Shown in pieces: positions 40,640 through 50,254 of a DNA stretch of 64,000 nt. The DNA comes from Listeria seeligeri serovar 1/2b str. SLCC3954. Lineage in GTDB: Bacteria > Bacillota > Bacilli > Lactobacillales > Listeriaceae. How positions within the stretch are numbered: position 1 is the first letter of the stretch; each line of letters begins with the position of its first letter. The position numbers and the translations under genes were made by a program. The DNA lies in contig NC_013891.1 in assembly GCF_000027145.1 (NCBI RefSeq), positions 868,001 through 932,000 of the forward strand, in the 5' to 3' direction. Below the pieces are notes generated by a model. That model saw nothing but the letters and a program-made list of their open reading frames with translations, ran no database searches and was not told the origin of the DNA.

Positions 40640-41362
40640 ATGATCGATAAACAATCAGGAATACCGATTTACATTCAGATTCAAAGTGAAATTAAAAAGA
40701 AAATGGAAGATGGCGTCTGGAAAGTAGGGACTTCTATTCCTGCTGAGCGTCAACTTGCAGAAATGTTTCATGTTAGTCGAATGACAGTTAGGCAAGCAAT
40801 CCAAGGCCTAGTAGATGATAATATTTTGCAAAGACGCGTCGGTGCAGGAACTTTTATTGCGGAAAAGAAATTAACAGAGCGATTAGAAGCTGTTACAAGT
40901 TTTACTAATCTGATGTTACAAGAAGGAAAAGTCCCATCGACACGCATTGTATCGTACGGGATTCGGCCAGCAAGTACGCAAGAACAAGAAGCATTACAAC
41001 TTCCAGAAAATAGCAATGTCATGAAAATTGAACGGATTCGTTACGGCGATCGTGTGCCGATTCTTTATGAAGTTGCTGCCATTCCAGAAAAAATTGCTTC
41101 ACTGCTTACAAAGGAAGACATCATGGATTCCCTTTATAAAGCAATTGAATTAAAGCTTGGTCAACCAATTGGGGAAGCAGAACAAATTATGGAAGCTTCT
41201 CTAGTTTCAGAAAAAATTGCGCCATACCTTGATGTAAAACTCGGCTCACCGGTGATGAAACTTCGACAAATTACAACTTTAGAAGATGGTCGACCATTTG
41301 AATTTACGCGTTCCCAGTATGTTGGTAGTAGATTTCAATTTGTAGCTAGGATTAAACAATAA
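40640..41362 (+). CDS. nagR: GntR/HutC-family amino-sugar regulator (NagR/YvoA)
   Basis: A 240-residue regulator: N-terminal winged HTH (IYIQIQSEIKKKMEDGVWKVG, PAERQLAEMFHVSRMTVRQAIQGLV, GAGTFIAEKK), then a UTRA effector domain (about 90-235) that binds glucosamine-6-P or GlcNAc-6-P. Position 15 bp after nagB and the dre-type site at 38734 argue for autoregulation of the nag operon. It probably also represses a GlcNAc PTS elsewhere. Confidence 0.9.
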   Translation: MIDKQSGIPIYIQIQSEIKKKMEDGVWKVGTSIPAERQLAEMFHVSRMTVRQAIQGLVDDNILQRRVGAGTFIAEKKLTERLEAVTSFTNLMLQEGKVPSTRIVSYGIRPASTQEQEALQLPENSNVMKIERIRYGDRVPILYEVAAIPEKIASLLTKEDIMDSLYKAIELKLGQPIGEAEQIMEASLVSEKIAPYLDVKLGSPVMKLRQITTLEDGRPFEFTRSQYVGSRFQFVARIKQ

Positions 41363-41366
41363 ATGG

Positions 41367-41407
41367 AAAGCTTGAGGCGAATGTAAATCGTTTCAAGCTT
41401 TTTTTGC
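41367..41407 (+). terminator. Terminator of the nag operon
   Basis: AAAGCTTGA (41367-41375) pairs with TCAAGCTTT (41393-41401), with further inner pairs, then a T-run. Confidence 0.85.
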
Positions 41408-41509
41408 GAAAAAATTTATCTTTGAGTAGGCCAATAATGATTTTCGTTGTCTTTTTGCAAATAAAAAAGTATAATGAGATGAATAAAAAATTTGCGGGGA
41501 GGACTAGCC

Positions 41510-42565
41510 ATGAGTTGGACGATTATATTAATTTGTTTTGGCGTGTCCATGTTACTTACACCGCTGATTCGAAAAATAGCCCTTTATTTTGATATTACGG
41601 ATAAACCGGATCAACGACGAATTAATATTAAGCCAATCCCGAGTTTGGGTGGTTTAGCGATATTTATTAGTTTTGTGATTGGGATGCTACTGCTTCCAAT
41701 TGAAAATGAGTTTTTATGGCCGCTTTTAATTGCGGCATTTGTCATGGCTTTAACTGGATTTTTAGATGATATTTTAGAATTAAAAGCTAGATATAAATTA
41801 ATCGGACAAGTACTAGCTGCTTTTATTATTGTGGTTTGGGGCGGTATTAGTATCGACTTCATCAATTTACCTTTTGGCGGCGAGATTCATTTTGGGATAT
41901 TAAGTATTCCGTTAACAATTATTTGGATTGTTGCGATTACCAATGCAATTAACTTGATTGATGGGCTTGACGGGCTTGCAGCAGGGGTTTCCACGATTGC
42001 GTTACTGACTATTTTAGGAATGGCATTTATTATGGGAGATGCACTAGTTATTATGATTGCGAGTGTGTTAATTGCCGGAACGCTTGGATTCTTACCATAT
42101 AACTTTAACCCGGCAAAAATATTTATGGGTGATACGGGAGCGCTTTTTTTAGGTTTTATTATCTCTGTTTTATCTGTCATGGGCTTTAAAAATGTTACCT
42201 TTATCTCATTGATCGTTCCAATTTTAATTTTAGGAGTTCCAATTTCTGACACTGTTTTTGCTATTGTGCGGAGGCTAGTAACTAAACAGCCAATTGCGAT
42301 GGCAGACAAATCACACTTACATCATTGCTTGCTACGACTTGGTTTCACACATCGACAAACGGTAATTTTAATTTATGCGATAGCAGCATTATTTTCTTTA
42401 TTTGCTTTCATTTTTACAATGTCAACGCTTTGGGGCTCGATGCTCTTAATCGGTGTGTTGTTGCTTTTAATCGAAATAATGATTGAAACGCTTGGTTTAG
42501 TAGGAAGTACATATCGTCCTTTACTAAAATTATTCAAAATAGCAAAAGAAGATAAAATAGATTAG
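41510..42565 (+). CDS. tagO: Undecaprenyl-phosphate GlcNAc-1-phosphate transferase, TagO/WecA-like
   Basis: Starts wall teichoic acid linkage-unit synthesis by moving GlcNAc-1-P to undecaprenyl phosphate on the inner membrane face. A 351-residue polytopic protein with about 10-11 helices: SLGGLAIFISF, DDILELKARYKL, NLIDGLDGLAAG (metal Asp residues), FMGDTGALFLGF, and the loop HLHHCLLRLG. Start at 41510 has GGGGAGGACT. L. monocytogenes has two such genes; this is one of them (lmo0959 by position). Single-gene unit. Confidence 0.88.
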   Translation: MSWTIILICFGVSMLLTPLIRKIALYFDITDKPDQRRINIKPIPSLGGLAIFISFVIGMLLLPIENEFLWPLLIAAFVMALTGFLDDILELKARYKLIGQVLAAFIIVVWGGISIDFINLPFGGEIHFGILSIPLTIIWIVAITNAINLIDGLDGLAAGVSTIALLTILGMAFIMGDALVIMIASVLIAGTLGFLPYNFNPAKIFMGDTGALFLGFIISVLSVMGFKNVTFISLIVPILILGVPISDTVFAIVRRLVTKQPIAMADKSHLHHCLLRLGFTHRQTVILIYAIAALFSLFAFIFTMSTLWGSMLLIGVLLLLIEIMIETLGLVGSTYRPLLKLFKIAKEDKID

Positions 42566-42596
42566 AGACTAGAAGCACGTGCTAGTCTCTTTTTTC
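42564..42596 (+). terminator. Terminator of the TagO-like gene
   Basis: AGAGACTAG (42564-42572) pairs with CTAGTCTCT (42582-42590), followed by TTTTTT. Confidence 0.85.
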
Positions 42597-42613
42597 TATG
42601 CCAAAATTCTTAT

Positions 42614-42627
42614 TGAGTAAGCACTCA
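42614..42627. promoter_or_regulatory. Palindromic operator before the U32 gene pair
   Basis: TGAGT-AAGC-ACTCA is identical, apart from one central base, to the operator at 6754-6767, and lies 53 bp before the U32 start codon. Confidence 0.6.
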
Positions 42628-42679
42628 TCTTGTGATACATTTATCAAGTAACGTTTTTGTAGAAATGAGGAGAAAAAAC

Positions 42680-43588
42680 ATGGAAATCATTGCGACAGCA
42701 GATTCAATTATTCAAGCTGAAAAATTGCTTCGCGCGGGGGTAGACAGATTATATGTAGGGAACAGCCAATTTGGTTTGAGACTGCCTTATTCATTTTCTG
42801 TGGAAGAATTACGTGAAATAGTTCATTTAGCGCATCAAAAAGGGAAAAAAGTTACTGTGGCTGTTAATTCATTAATGCATAATGAGCATATGGAATTGTT
42901 GCCTGAATTTTTGGAGCAACTAGCCGAAATGAAAGTTGATATGGTAGCGTGTGGGGATCCTGGCGCAATTATGCTTTTAACAGAGATGGATAAGCCACTG
43001 CCATTTATTTATGATGCTCAAACATTTGTGACTAGCGCAGAGCAAATATCGTTTTGGGAAAAACAAGGAGCGGTTGGTGCTGTACTTGCGAGGGAATTAA
43101 CTGAAGTCGAAATAAAAGCTATTACTAAAAGTCTTTCTATTCCAGTAGAAGTGTTGGTTTACGGCCCCACTTGTATTCACCAATCAAAGCGCAAGTTGGT
43201 AACTAATTATCAGCGAATTGTGGAGATGGAAGATGATACATCCAAAGAGCGTGGGCTTTATTTGCGTGAGCCAAATGATGAAACGAGTCAGCTGCCAATT
43301 TACGAAGACGAATCTGGTACGCATATTTTTGCTTCAGAAGATATTTCGTTAGTTCCGTATTTGGATGATTTATATGCATCTGGCTGTAGAACTTGGAAAT
43401 TAGACGGCGTTCTTGCTGAGTCAGATAATTTTGTTCAGATTGTGGCTCTTTTTGTGGAAGCAAAAGAAGCGATAGTTGATAACCGGTTTGTTCCGGAGTA
43501 TTTTGTGAATAAGTTAACGGAACTACAACCGAAAACCAGAAAATTAGACGCTGGATTTTATTTGAAAAATCCGGATGATGTGAAGTAA
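42680..43588 (+). CDS. U32 family peptidase-like protein, subunit 1 (YrrN-like)
   Basis: A 302-residue U32 protein: DSIIQAEKLLRAGVDRLYVGN near the N-terminus, VNSLMHNEHMELLPEFLEQL, IYDAQTFVTSAEQISFWEKQGAVGAVLARELT (in parts), and the CIHQSKRK segment. U32 pairs such as YrrN/YrrO (TrhP1/TrhP2) hydroxylate U34 of tRNA in Firmicutes and Proteobacteria rather than cut protein. Listeria seems to have another copy of this pair elsewhere. Start ATG 42680 after GAGGAG. The partner lies 13 bp downstream. Confidence 0.8.
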   Translation: MEIIATADSIIQAEKLLRAGVDRLYVGNSQFGLRLPYSFSVEELREIVHLAHQKGKKVTVAVNSLMHNEHMELLPEFLEQLAEMKVDMVACGDPGAIMLLTEMDKPLPFIYDAQTFVTSAEQISFWEKQGAVGAVLARELTEVEIKAITKSLSIPVEVLVYGPTCIHQSKRKLVTNYQRIVEMEDDTSKERGLYLREPNDETSQLPIYEDESGTHIFASEDISLVPYLDDLYASGCRTWKLDGVLAESDNFVQIVALFVEAKEAIVDNRFVPEYFVNKLTELQPKTRKLDAGFYLKNPDDVK

Positions 43589-43601
43589 GGGGGATAGCGT
43601 A

Positions 43602-44828
43602 ATGACTAAAATAATGAAAAAGCCAGAAGTGCTAGCTCCGGCTGGTAACTTGGAAAAATTAAAAATTGCTATTCGCTATGGAGCGGATGCTGTATATATT
43701 GGTGGTCAAGCTTTTGGCTTACGATCACGTGCGGGAAATTTTACGTTTGAAGAAATGGAACAAGGGGTTGCTTTTGCCCACGCGAGAAATGCAAAAGTTT
43801 ATGTTGCTGCTAATATGGTGGCGCATGCGGGTGATACAGAAGGCGCTGGGGAGTTTTTTCGCGCGCTTCGGGACATTGGGATTGATGCGGTAATTGTGTC
43901 TGATCCAGCGCTTATTAGTATCTGTTTCGCGGATGCACCAGGACTCCCAGTTCACTTATCTACACAAGCTTCGGCGACCAACTATAAAACACTCGAATTT
44001 TGGAAAAAACAAGGTCTTGAGCGTGTGGTGCTCGCTAGGGAAGTAAGCATGCAAGAAATTCAAAAAATTGGTGAAAAAACCGACGTTGAAATGGAAGCTT
44101 TCATTCATGGCGCGATGTGTATTTCTTATTCAGGTCGTTGTACATTGTCAAATCATATGGCCAACCGGGATGCTAATCGCGGTGGTTGTGCGCAAAGTTG
44201 TCGTTGGAAATATGACTTATTTGAAATTGATAATGGCATTTCCAAAAATTTAGTGGACTCGGATGAAGAGCCTTTTTCTATGAGTGCAGTAGATTTATCC
44301 ATGATTAAGTATATTCCTGATATGGTAGATGCAGGAGTGGATAGTTTGAAAATTGAAGGAAGAATGAAGTCAATCCATTATGTTTCAACAGTAGCTAGTG
44401 TTTATCGTCGTGCAGTGGATGCTTATTGTGCAGATCCTGAAAACTATGTATTCGATCCAGCTTGGGAAGAGGAATTATGGAAGGTTGCTCAGCGTGAACT
44501 TTCTACGGGTTTTTTCTATAAAGAACCAACTGAAGATGAACAACTATTTGGGAAAACGCGCAAAATTCCGCAATATGCTTTCGCAGCTCAAGTGTTGGAA
44601 TACGACGAGGAAACAAAAATAGCTACGTTACAACAACGAAATAACTTTGGTGTTGGCGAAGAAATTGAATTTTATGGACCGGGCGATACTGGTTTTAAAC
44701 AAGTAGTGGAAGTTCTTTGGAATGAAGACGGGGAAGAAATTGATCGTGCGCCAAATGCCATGATGACAATAAAAATGCCTGTCGATAAACCAGTTAAGCC
44801 GTTTTATTTTATGCGAAAGAAGAAATAA
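43602..44828 (+). CDS. U32 family peptidase-like protein, subunit 2 (YrrO-like)
   Basis: A 408-residue protein with PEVLAPAGNLEKLKIAIRYGADAVYIGG (in parts), the U32 signature EAFIHGAMCISYSGRCTLSN, SNHMANRDANRGGCAQSCRWKY with three Cys (candidate iron-sulfur ligands), VDSLKIEGRMKS and a C-terminal beta-barrel tail. It forms an operon with the shorter U32 gene. By homology to TrhP it may act in tRNA 5-hydroxyuridine formation from prephenate; older annotation says collagenase-like peptidase, which is doubtful. Confidence 0.85.
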   Translation: MTKIMKKPEVLAPAGNLEKLKIAIRYGADAVYIGGQAFGLRSRAGNFTFEEMEQGVAFAHARNAKVYVAANMVAHAGDTEGAGEFFRALRDIGIDAVIVSDPALISICFADAPGLPVHLSTQASATNYKTLEFWKKQGLERVVLAREVSMQEIQKIGEKTDVEMEAFIHGAMCISYSGRCTLSNHMANRDANRGGCAQSCRWKYDLFEIDNGISKNLVDSDEEPFSMSAVDLSMIKYIPDMVDAGVDSLKIEGRMKSIHYVSTVASVYRRAVDAYCADPENYVFDPAWEEELWKVAQRELSTGFFYKEPTEDEQLFGKTRKIPQYAFAAQVLEYDEETKIATLQQRNNFGVGEEIEFYGPGDTGFKQVVEVLWNEDGEEIDRAPNAMMTIKMPVDKPVKPFYFMRKKK

Positions 44829-44848
44829 AATCTCATTCTGCAGTATGA

Positions 44849-44890
44849 TTGTCGTGTACTCCTAAAGTAAGGTATAATGAAGGGAGTACA
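44849..44890 (+). promoter_or_regulatory. lemA-htpX promoter with inverted repeat around -10
   Basis: TTGTCG (44849-44854), 18 nt, TATAAT (44873-44878). TGTACTCC (44855-44862) and GGAGTACA (44883-44890) form a perfect 8-bp inverted repeat enclosing the -10 box, suggesting a repressor site. Confidence 0.7.
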
Positions 44891-44908
44891 TATAAGGAGG
44901 AGATTGAT

Positions 44909-45466
44909 ATGATAGGATGGATTATTGCCATCGCTGTTGTTGTCGTTTTAGTCTTAATTTATTTCGGACTATACAACAGCCTTGTAAAATACCGCAACCG
45001 TGTTGATGAAACTTGGGCACAAATTGACGTACAATTAAAACGTAGATTTGATTTAATTCCTAATTTACTCGAAACTGTTAAAGGGTATGCAAAACATGAA
45101 AAAGAAACATTAACACAAGTAATTGAAGCACGTAACAAAATGATGGAGGTTCCGGCTGACAATCGTCAAGGCCAAATCGAAGCAGATAACATGCTTAGTG
45201 AATCACTAAAATCGATTTTTGCTTTAGGAGAGGCTTATCCAGACCTAAAAGCAAACACTTCATTCATTGAATTACAACACGAATTAACTACAACTGAAAA
45301 CAAAGTGGCTTATTCACGTCAATTGTACAATACAACAGTAATGAACTATAATACAAAAGTTCAATCAGTGCCGACAAATATCATTGCAAAACTGCATAAC
45401 TTTACTGAACGTGAAATGCTTTCTATTCCTGAAGTAGAACGTGTTGCTCCAAAAGTAGAGTTTTAA
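44909..45466 (+). CDS. lemA: LemA family membrane protein
   Basis: A 185-residue protein with one N-terminal transmembrane helix (about 3-23) and a long helical domain: YNSLVKYRNRVDETWAQIDVQLKRRFDLIPNLLETVKGYAKHE (in parts) and FIELQHELTTTENKVAYSRQLYN are strongly conserved in LemA. ATG at 44909 follows AAGGAGGAG. It was originally known as the source of a MHC class Ib-presented Listeria peptide. It is co-transcribed with htpX; function unclear, maybe linked to the protease. Confidence 0.9.
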   Translation: MIGWIIAIAVVVVLVLIYFGLYNSLVKYRNRVDETWAQIDVQLKRRFDLIPNLLETVKGYAKHEKETLTQVIEARNKMMEVPADNRQGQIEADNMLSESLKSIFALGEAYPDLKANTSFIELQHELTTTENKVAYSRQLYNTTVMNYNTKVQSVPTNIIAKLHNFTEREMLSIPEVERVAPKVEF

Positions 45467-45488
45467 GCCATGAAGGAGAGCGAAAAGC

Positions 45489-46403
45489 ATGCTATTTGAA
45501 CAAATCGCAGCAAATAAGCGAAAAACTGTTTTTATTATAATTGGCTTTTTCATTTTCGTTCTTATGGTGGGCGCTGCTATTGGTATTATCGTATGGAATG
45601 ACTATCTGAATGGTCTTATACTTGCGGCAGTTATTGGTGTTTTTTATATTTTGATTATGGTTATGAGTAGTTCATCTGTTGTTATGGCGATGAATCATGC
45701 CAAAGAAATAAAGTCAAAAGATGAGGCGCCGGTTTTGTGGGATACAGTGGAGAGCATGGCGATGGTTGCTGATATTCCCATGCCAAAAGTATATATTATT
45801 GAAGATGAGAGTCCAAATGCCTTCGCTACAGGTATTTCACCTGAAAAAGGGGCAGTAGCAGTTACTCGAGGTTTACTAAATAAACTGGAACGCTATGAGC
45901 TTGAAGGCGTTATCGCTCATGAAGTTTCCCATATTCGTAATTATGATATTCGTTTATCCACGATTGCAATTGCGCTCGTCGCTGTAATAGCTATTTTAAG
46001 TGATTTAGCGATGCGAATGATTTTCTGGGGAAGTATAACAGGTAGCCGAAATAGTCGTAAAAGCGATAATAACAATAATGGCGGGGCGCAAGCAATAATT
46101 TATGTGATTGCACTTATTTTCGTTATTTTAGCACCGATTATAGCTACTGCGATTCAGTTCGCACTTTCAAGAAATCGAGAATATTTGGCAGATGCGAGTG
46201 CGATTGAACTAACTCGTAATCCAGATGGGCTGATTGAAGCATTAAAGAAAATCAGCGGCGATACAAAGAAAATGGAAGAAGTGAGTGCGTCTAGTGAGTC
46301 GATTTATTTTTCATCACCACTGAAATCTAAAAAAGATAAACCGGGCCTATTTGATTCACATCCACCAATTAGTTCGCGAATTGAACGGTTGCAAAATATG
46401 TAA
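45489..46403 (+). CDS. htpX: Membrane zinc metalloprotease HtpX
   Basis: M48 protease of the membrane, degrading misfolded membrane proteins. 304 residues: two N-terminal helices (about 15-60), the catalytic ALEGVIAHEVSHIRN motif (HEVSH near residue 144), two more helices, and ALSRNREYLADASAIELTRNP with the third zinc ligand Glu, ending DSHPPISSRIERLQ. SD AAGGAGAG precedes the ATG. Partner of lemA; the inverted repeat before lemA may make the pair stress-inducible. Confidence 0.92.
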   Translation: MLFEQIAANKRKTVFIIIGFFIFVLMVGAAIGIIVWNDYLNGLILAAVIGVFYILIMVMSSSSVVMAMNHAKEIKSKDEAPVLWDTVESMAMVADIPMPKVYIIEDESPNAFATGISPEKGAVAVTRGLLNKLERYELEGVIAHEVSHIRNYDIRLSTIAIALVAVIAILSDLAMRMIFWGSITGSRNSRKSDNNNNGGAQAIIYVIALIFVILAPIIATAIQFALSRNREYLADASAIELTRNPDGLIEALKKISGDTKKMEEVSASSESIYFSSPLKSKKDKPGLFDSHPPISSRIERLQNM

Positions 46404-46405
46404 AC

Positions 46406-46447
46406 AAAAAAGGAACATCTACTTATTTCAAGTGGATGTTCCTTTTT
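46406..46447. terminator. Bidirectional terminator htpX / yjbH
   Basis: About 18-bp stem AAAAAGGAACATC-TACTT with its complement ending CCTTTTT, between convergent genes. Confidence 0.88.
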
Positions 46448-47272
<825 letters not shown>

Positions 47273-47398
47273 TTATCACCTGATTTTCAAATTCTAAATA
47301 TCTTTTAACAGATATTGATTCCAATGTACCAGTGTGAAAAAACAATTCACTGCTAAGTAAAAGCTGATACAAAATTCTGCATTGTAATTTATATATCT

Positions 47399-47427
47399 AT
47401 TTTATCAGCGTAACGTAAATTTAACAA
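47399..47427 (-). promoter_or_regulatory. Promoter of yjbH
   Basis: On the minus strand TTGTTA (47427-47422), 17 nt, TAAAAT (47404-47399), about 130 bp before the start codon. Confidence 0.65.
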
Positions 47428-47514
47428 ATAATTGTCATTGACTTAACATAGATATTCGTCGTTTTTCAATAATTTGTTACATTTAGCAGGTTAATGAGGA
47501 CTTTTTGTACTTAA

Positions 47515-48099
47515 TTAACCATTATTACGGTAGACATGATTATAAAACCGAGCAACTTTATTTTCGGCTGGTTGGTTCGTTATTTGATAATCCTTCAATA
47601 GTTTAGCAAAAATTTCCTTACCTTTGTCATAATCTGCTACTTCATATTCTAAATCAAAATCGGAAATGGTACCATAGAAATTTTTATCAAATACGAGCAG
47701 TCCTTTTTTGTAATCTTTTTCCGCTCGAATCGTTTTTAGTGAACCGAAAAGTTGTAAATCTTCATGATTGATTCCAATTTCTTTTAGTGTATCGCGAACT
47801 GGGCCAACTGGAATATTGGCTCCATCTAGAATGGCGGTTGCTTGATCTTGTGCGAGTATTTGTGTTGTTTCCATAAGACCCCGAGCTTCGGGCGTTTTAA
47901 GGGTTAATTGGTATTGCTCTTCTAACTGGCGAATACGGAGGGCAGATTGGCGTTCTTTTAAGCTGAAATCAGCTGTATCGAAGTAGTAATTGGTCTGTTC
48001 GAAATAATCTTCTTCTTTTATGCGGAAAGTATCAATCAGTCTTGCATATTCTTCTTGTGTCAAAAGATTGCGGAATTCGATTTCAAGTTCTTTTACCAT
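47515..48099 (-). CDS. CYTH domain protein (YjbK-like)
   Basis: A 194-residue triphosphate tunnel enzyme fold: EIEFRNLLTQEEYARLI carries the ExExK-like start, then YFDTADFSLKERQSALRIRQLEEQYQLTLK, LKTIRAEKDY, and FDLEYEVADYDKG with acidic metal residues. CYTH proteins hydrolyse inorganic triphosphate or nucleoside triphosphates, or bind long polyphosphates. Lies 15 bp from the TPR gene on the same strand, divergent to relQ. The conserved neighbourhood with relQ suggests a link to nucleotide/triphosphate metabolism. Confidence 0.85.
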   Translation of the reverse strand: MVKELEIEFRNLLTQEEYARLIDTFRIKEEDYFEQTNYYFDTADFSLKERQSALRIRQLEEQYQLTLKTPEARGLMETTQILAQDQATAILDGANIPVGPVRDTLKEIGINHEDLQLFGSLKTIRAEKDYKKGLLVFDKNFYGTISDFDLEYEVADYDKGKEIFAKLLKDYQITNQPAENKVARFYNHVYRNNG

Positions 48100-48114
48100 G
48101 TGGTTCAGCTCCTC

Positions 48115-48582
48115 TTAATGAAATGTTGCGTCTAAATCTTGTGCGTAAAATTGAATTGCTTTTTTGTAGCCTAGAATATCTGTATTTTCGGTTGTTTCAG
48201 TCAACAAAATCAAAGCTTCTTCAAGTGCTTCTTTTTCTAACCCTAAGCTGTATTTTGTCATGATGGAAAAGGTTTGGAGTGCCTTGTTTTGTGGAAATTC
48301 TTGTAATGCTGTTTGAAAGAGAATTGCGGCTTTTTCTGGTGCGCCAGTTATACGATACGTACTTCCAAGACCAATATAAGCTTCTTTGCGGTCGCTTTCG
48401 GGAAGTCCGATTTGTAAAGCTTTTTCGTAAAAAGGGATAGCGGCATCTTCTTTTCCAAGTGCATCATGTGCCCAGGCAGCATAATAGTTTAATTCAGCGT
48501 TATCTTGGTTAGTTTGTAGCTCTTGCAGCGATTTAACACGAGCAGCTTCATATTCGCCATTTTGAAGTAATGTCAGAATCAT
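48115..48582 (-). CDS. Tetratricopeptide repeat protein next to CYTH gene
   Basis: A 155-residue soluble protein of about four TPR units: LNYYAAWAHDALGKEDAAIPFYEKALQIGL (in parts), KEAYIGLGSTYRITGAPEKAAILFQTALQEFP and a third degenerate pair. ATG at 48582, SD AAAGGATGA. It forms an operon with the CYTH gene and lies divergent from relQ. A protein-protein adaptor role is expected; no partner is known. Confidence 0.8.
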   Translation of the reverse strand: MILTLLQNGEYEAARVKSLQELQTNQDNAELNYYAAWAHDALGKEDAAIPFYEKALQIGLPESDRKEAYIGLGSTYRITGAPEKAAILFQTALQEFPQNKALQTFSIMTKYSLGLEKEALEEALILLTETTENTDILGYKKAIQFYAQDLDATFH

Positions 48583-48739
48583 TTTGGCTCATCCTTTTTT
48601 GATTTTTTTGCGCTTCGATTTTATTTTACCACGGGAATGAAAAAAAGGTTACTTTTAGCAAGGTGGATTTGGTGCTTTTGTGTTAAAATATAACTGATGT
48701 AGCATTAATTTAATCATGACTATACTTGAGGTGAGCGAT

Positions 48740-49411
48740 TTGAATCATTGGGAAGACTTTTTAGCGCCTTATAAGCAGGCTGTAGAAGAACTGAAAATTA
48801 AACTTAAAGGAATGCGTTCACAATTTGAGCTTGAAAATAATCATTCGCCAATTGAATTTGTTACCGGGCGCGTGAAGCCAGTTGCGAGCATACTAGACAA
48901 AGCTAATCAAAAAAATATTGCGCTTGATCATTTAGTAGAAGAAATGCAGGACATTGCTGGACTAAGAATGATGTGTCAATTTGTTGATGATATTGAAGTA
49001 GTCGTTCGTCTTTTAAGGCAGCGCAATGATTTTCGGATTGTGGAAGAGCGCGATTATATTACAAACAAGAAACCTAGTGGATACCGGTCCTACCACGTTG
49101 TCATTGAATACCCTGTAGAAACGATTCAAGGTGAAAAGAGAATTTTAGCAGAGATTCAAATCAGAACACTCGCAATGAATTTTTGGGCGACGATTGAGCA
49201 TTCGGTAAACTATAAGTATCAAGGGGAGTTTCCAGAAGCAATTAACACACGGCTAAAACGTGCTGCTGAGGCGGCTTTTCAACTAGATGAGGAAATGTCG
49301 CAAATTAGAGAAGAAGTGCAAGAAGCGCAAGTCTATTTTTCGCAAAATAAAGATGTTGCCAAGGATAAAAAAGCAGCTCATCCACAGGTAATGCCAAAGG
49401 AAAATAAGTAA
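48740..49411 (+). CDS. relQ: Small alarmone synthetase RelQ
   Basis: GTP/GDP pyrophosphokinase producing (p)ppGpp without a hydrolase domain. 223 residues: FVTGRVKPVASILDKA, MQDIAGLRMMCQFVDDI, the G-loop-like KPSGYRSYHVVIEYPV and EIQIRTLAMNFWATIEHSVNYKY, followed by a C-terminal tetramerising helix. TTG at 48740 after GAGGTGAGC is preferred over an ATG at 48716, which lacks an SD. First gene of relQ-nadK-rluD, closely spaced. Confidence 0.92.
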   Translation: MNHWEDFLAPYKQAVEELKIKLKGMRSQFELENNHSPIEFVTGRVKPVASILDKANQKNIALDHLVEEMQDIAGLRMMCQFVDDIEVVVRLLRQRNDFRIVEERDYITNKKPSGYRSYHVVIEYPVETIQGEKRILAEIQIRTLAMNFWATIEHSVNYKYQGEFPEAINTRLKRAAEAAFQLDEEMSQIREEVQEAQVYFSQNKDVAKDKKAAHPQVMPKENK

Positions 49412-49441
49412 TAGGCGTAAGAATAGGGGCGAATAGAAATA

Positions 49442-50236
49442 ATGAAATATATGATTACTTCCAAAGGGGACGAAAAGTCTGATTTACTACGATTAAATAT
49501 GATCGCAGGTTTTGGGGAATATGACATGGAATATGATGAGGAAGAACCCGAAATAGTTATTTCTATCGGTGGGGATGGAACTTTTTTGTCGGCCTTTCAT
49601 CAGTATGAAGCGAGACTTGATAAAATTGCTTTTATTGGAATTCATACAGGTCACTTAGGTTTTTATGCTGATTGGCGACCGGCTGAAGCAGAGAAATTAG
49701 TAAAGCTTCTGGCAAAAGGTGAATATCAGAAAGTATCTTATCCGCTTCTTAAAACAACTGTGAAGTACGGAATTGGTAAGAAGGAAGCTGAGTACTTAGC
49801 TCTCAATGAATCGACTGTGAAGAGCTCTGGTGGACCATTTGTGGTTGATGTTGTTATTAATGATATCCATTTTGAACGTTTTCGCGGGGATGGGCTTTGT
49901 ATGTCTACTCCAAGCGGAACAACAGCTTACAATAAATCACTTGGTGGGGCTTTAATGCATCCATCAATTGAAGCTATGCAGTTAACAGAAATGGCTTCTA
50001 TTAATAATCGTGTGTATCGGACAATTGGAAGTCCGCTTGTTTTTCCAAAGCATCATATTGTTAGTTTGCAACCAGTAAACGACAAAGATTTTCAGATTTC
50101 TGTAGACCATTTAAGTATTTTGCACCGGGACGTTCAAGAAATTCGTTATGAAGTATCTGCAAAGAAAGTTCATTTTGCTAGATTTAGATCATTTCCATTT
50201 TGGCGCCGTGTGCATGACTCATTTATTGAAGATTAA
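49442..50236 (+). CDS. nadK: NAD kinase
   Basis: Phosphorylates NAD to NADP with ATP or polyphosphate. 264 residues with the GGDGTFL motif (ISIGGDGTFLSAFHQYE, near residue 45), the NE/D motif LALNESTVKSSGG, and the glycine-rich GDGLCMSTPSGTTAYNKSLGG (parts). Second gene of the relQ operon. L. monocytogenes NadK1 of this locus has been crystallised repeatedly, from memory. Confidence 0.94.
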   Translation: MKYMITSKGDEKSDLLRLNMIAGFGEYDMEYDEEEPEIVISIGGDGTFLSAFHQYEARLDKIAFIGIHTGHLGFYADWRPAEAEKLVKLLAKGEYQKVSYPLLKTTVKYGIGKKEAEYLALNESTVKSSGGPFVVDVVINDIHFERFRGDGLCMSTPSGTTAYNKSLGGALMHPSIEAMQLTEMASINNRVYRTIGSPLVFPKHHIVSLQPVNDKDFQISVDHLSILHRDVQEIRYEVSAKKVHFARFRSFPFWRRVHDSFIED

Positions 50237-50254
50237 GCTAGCAGGAGGAAGCAT

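Noticed and set aside
41404-41592. 62-codon plus-strand frame before tagO
   Set aside because: It starts in the nag terminator and runs out of frame into tagO; the tagO start has the only good SD.
42680-44828. Collagenase activity of the U32 pair
   Set aside because: The family label is historical. Studied homologues of this kind act in tRNA hydroxylation, and no protease catalytic residues are evident.
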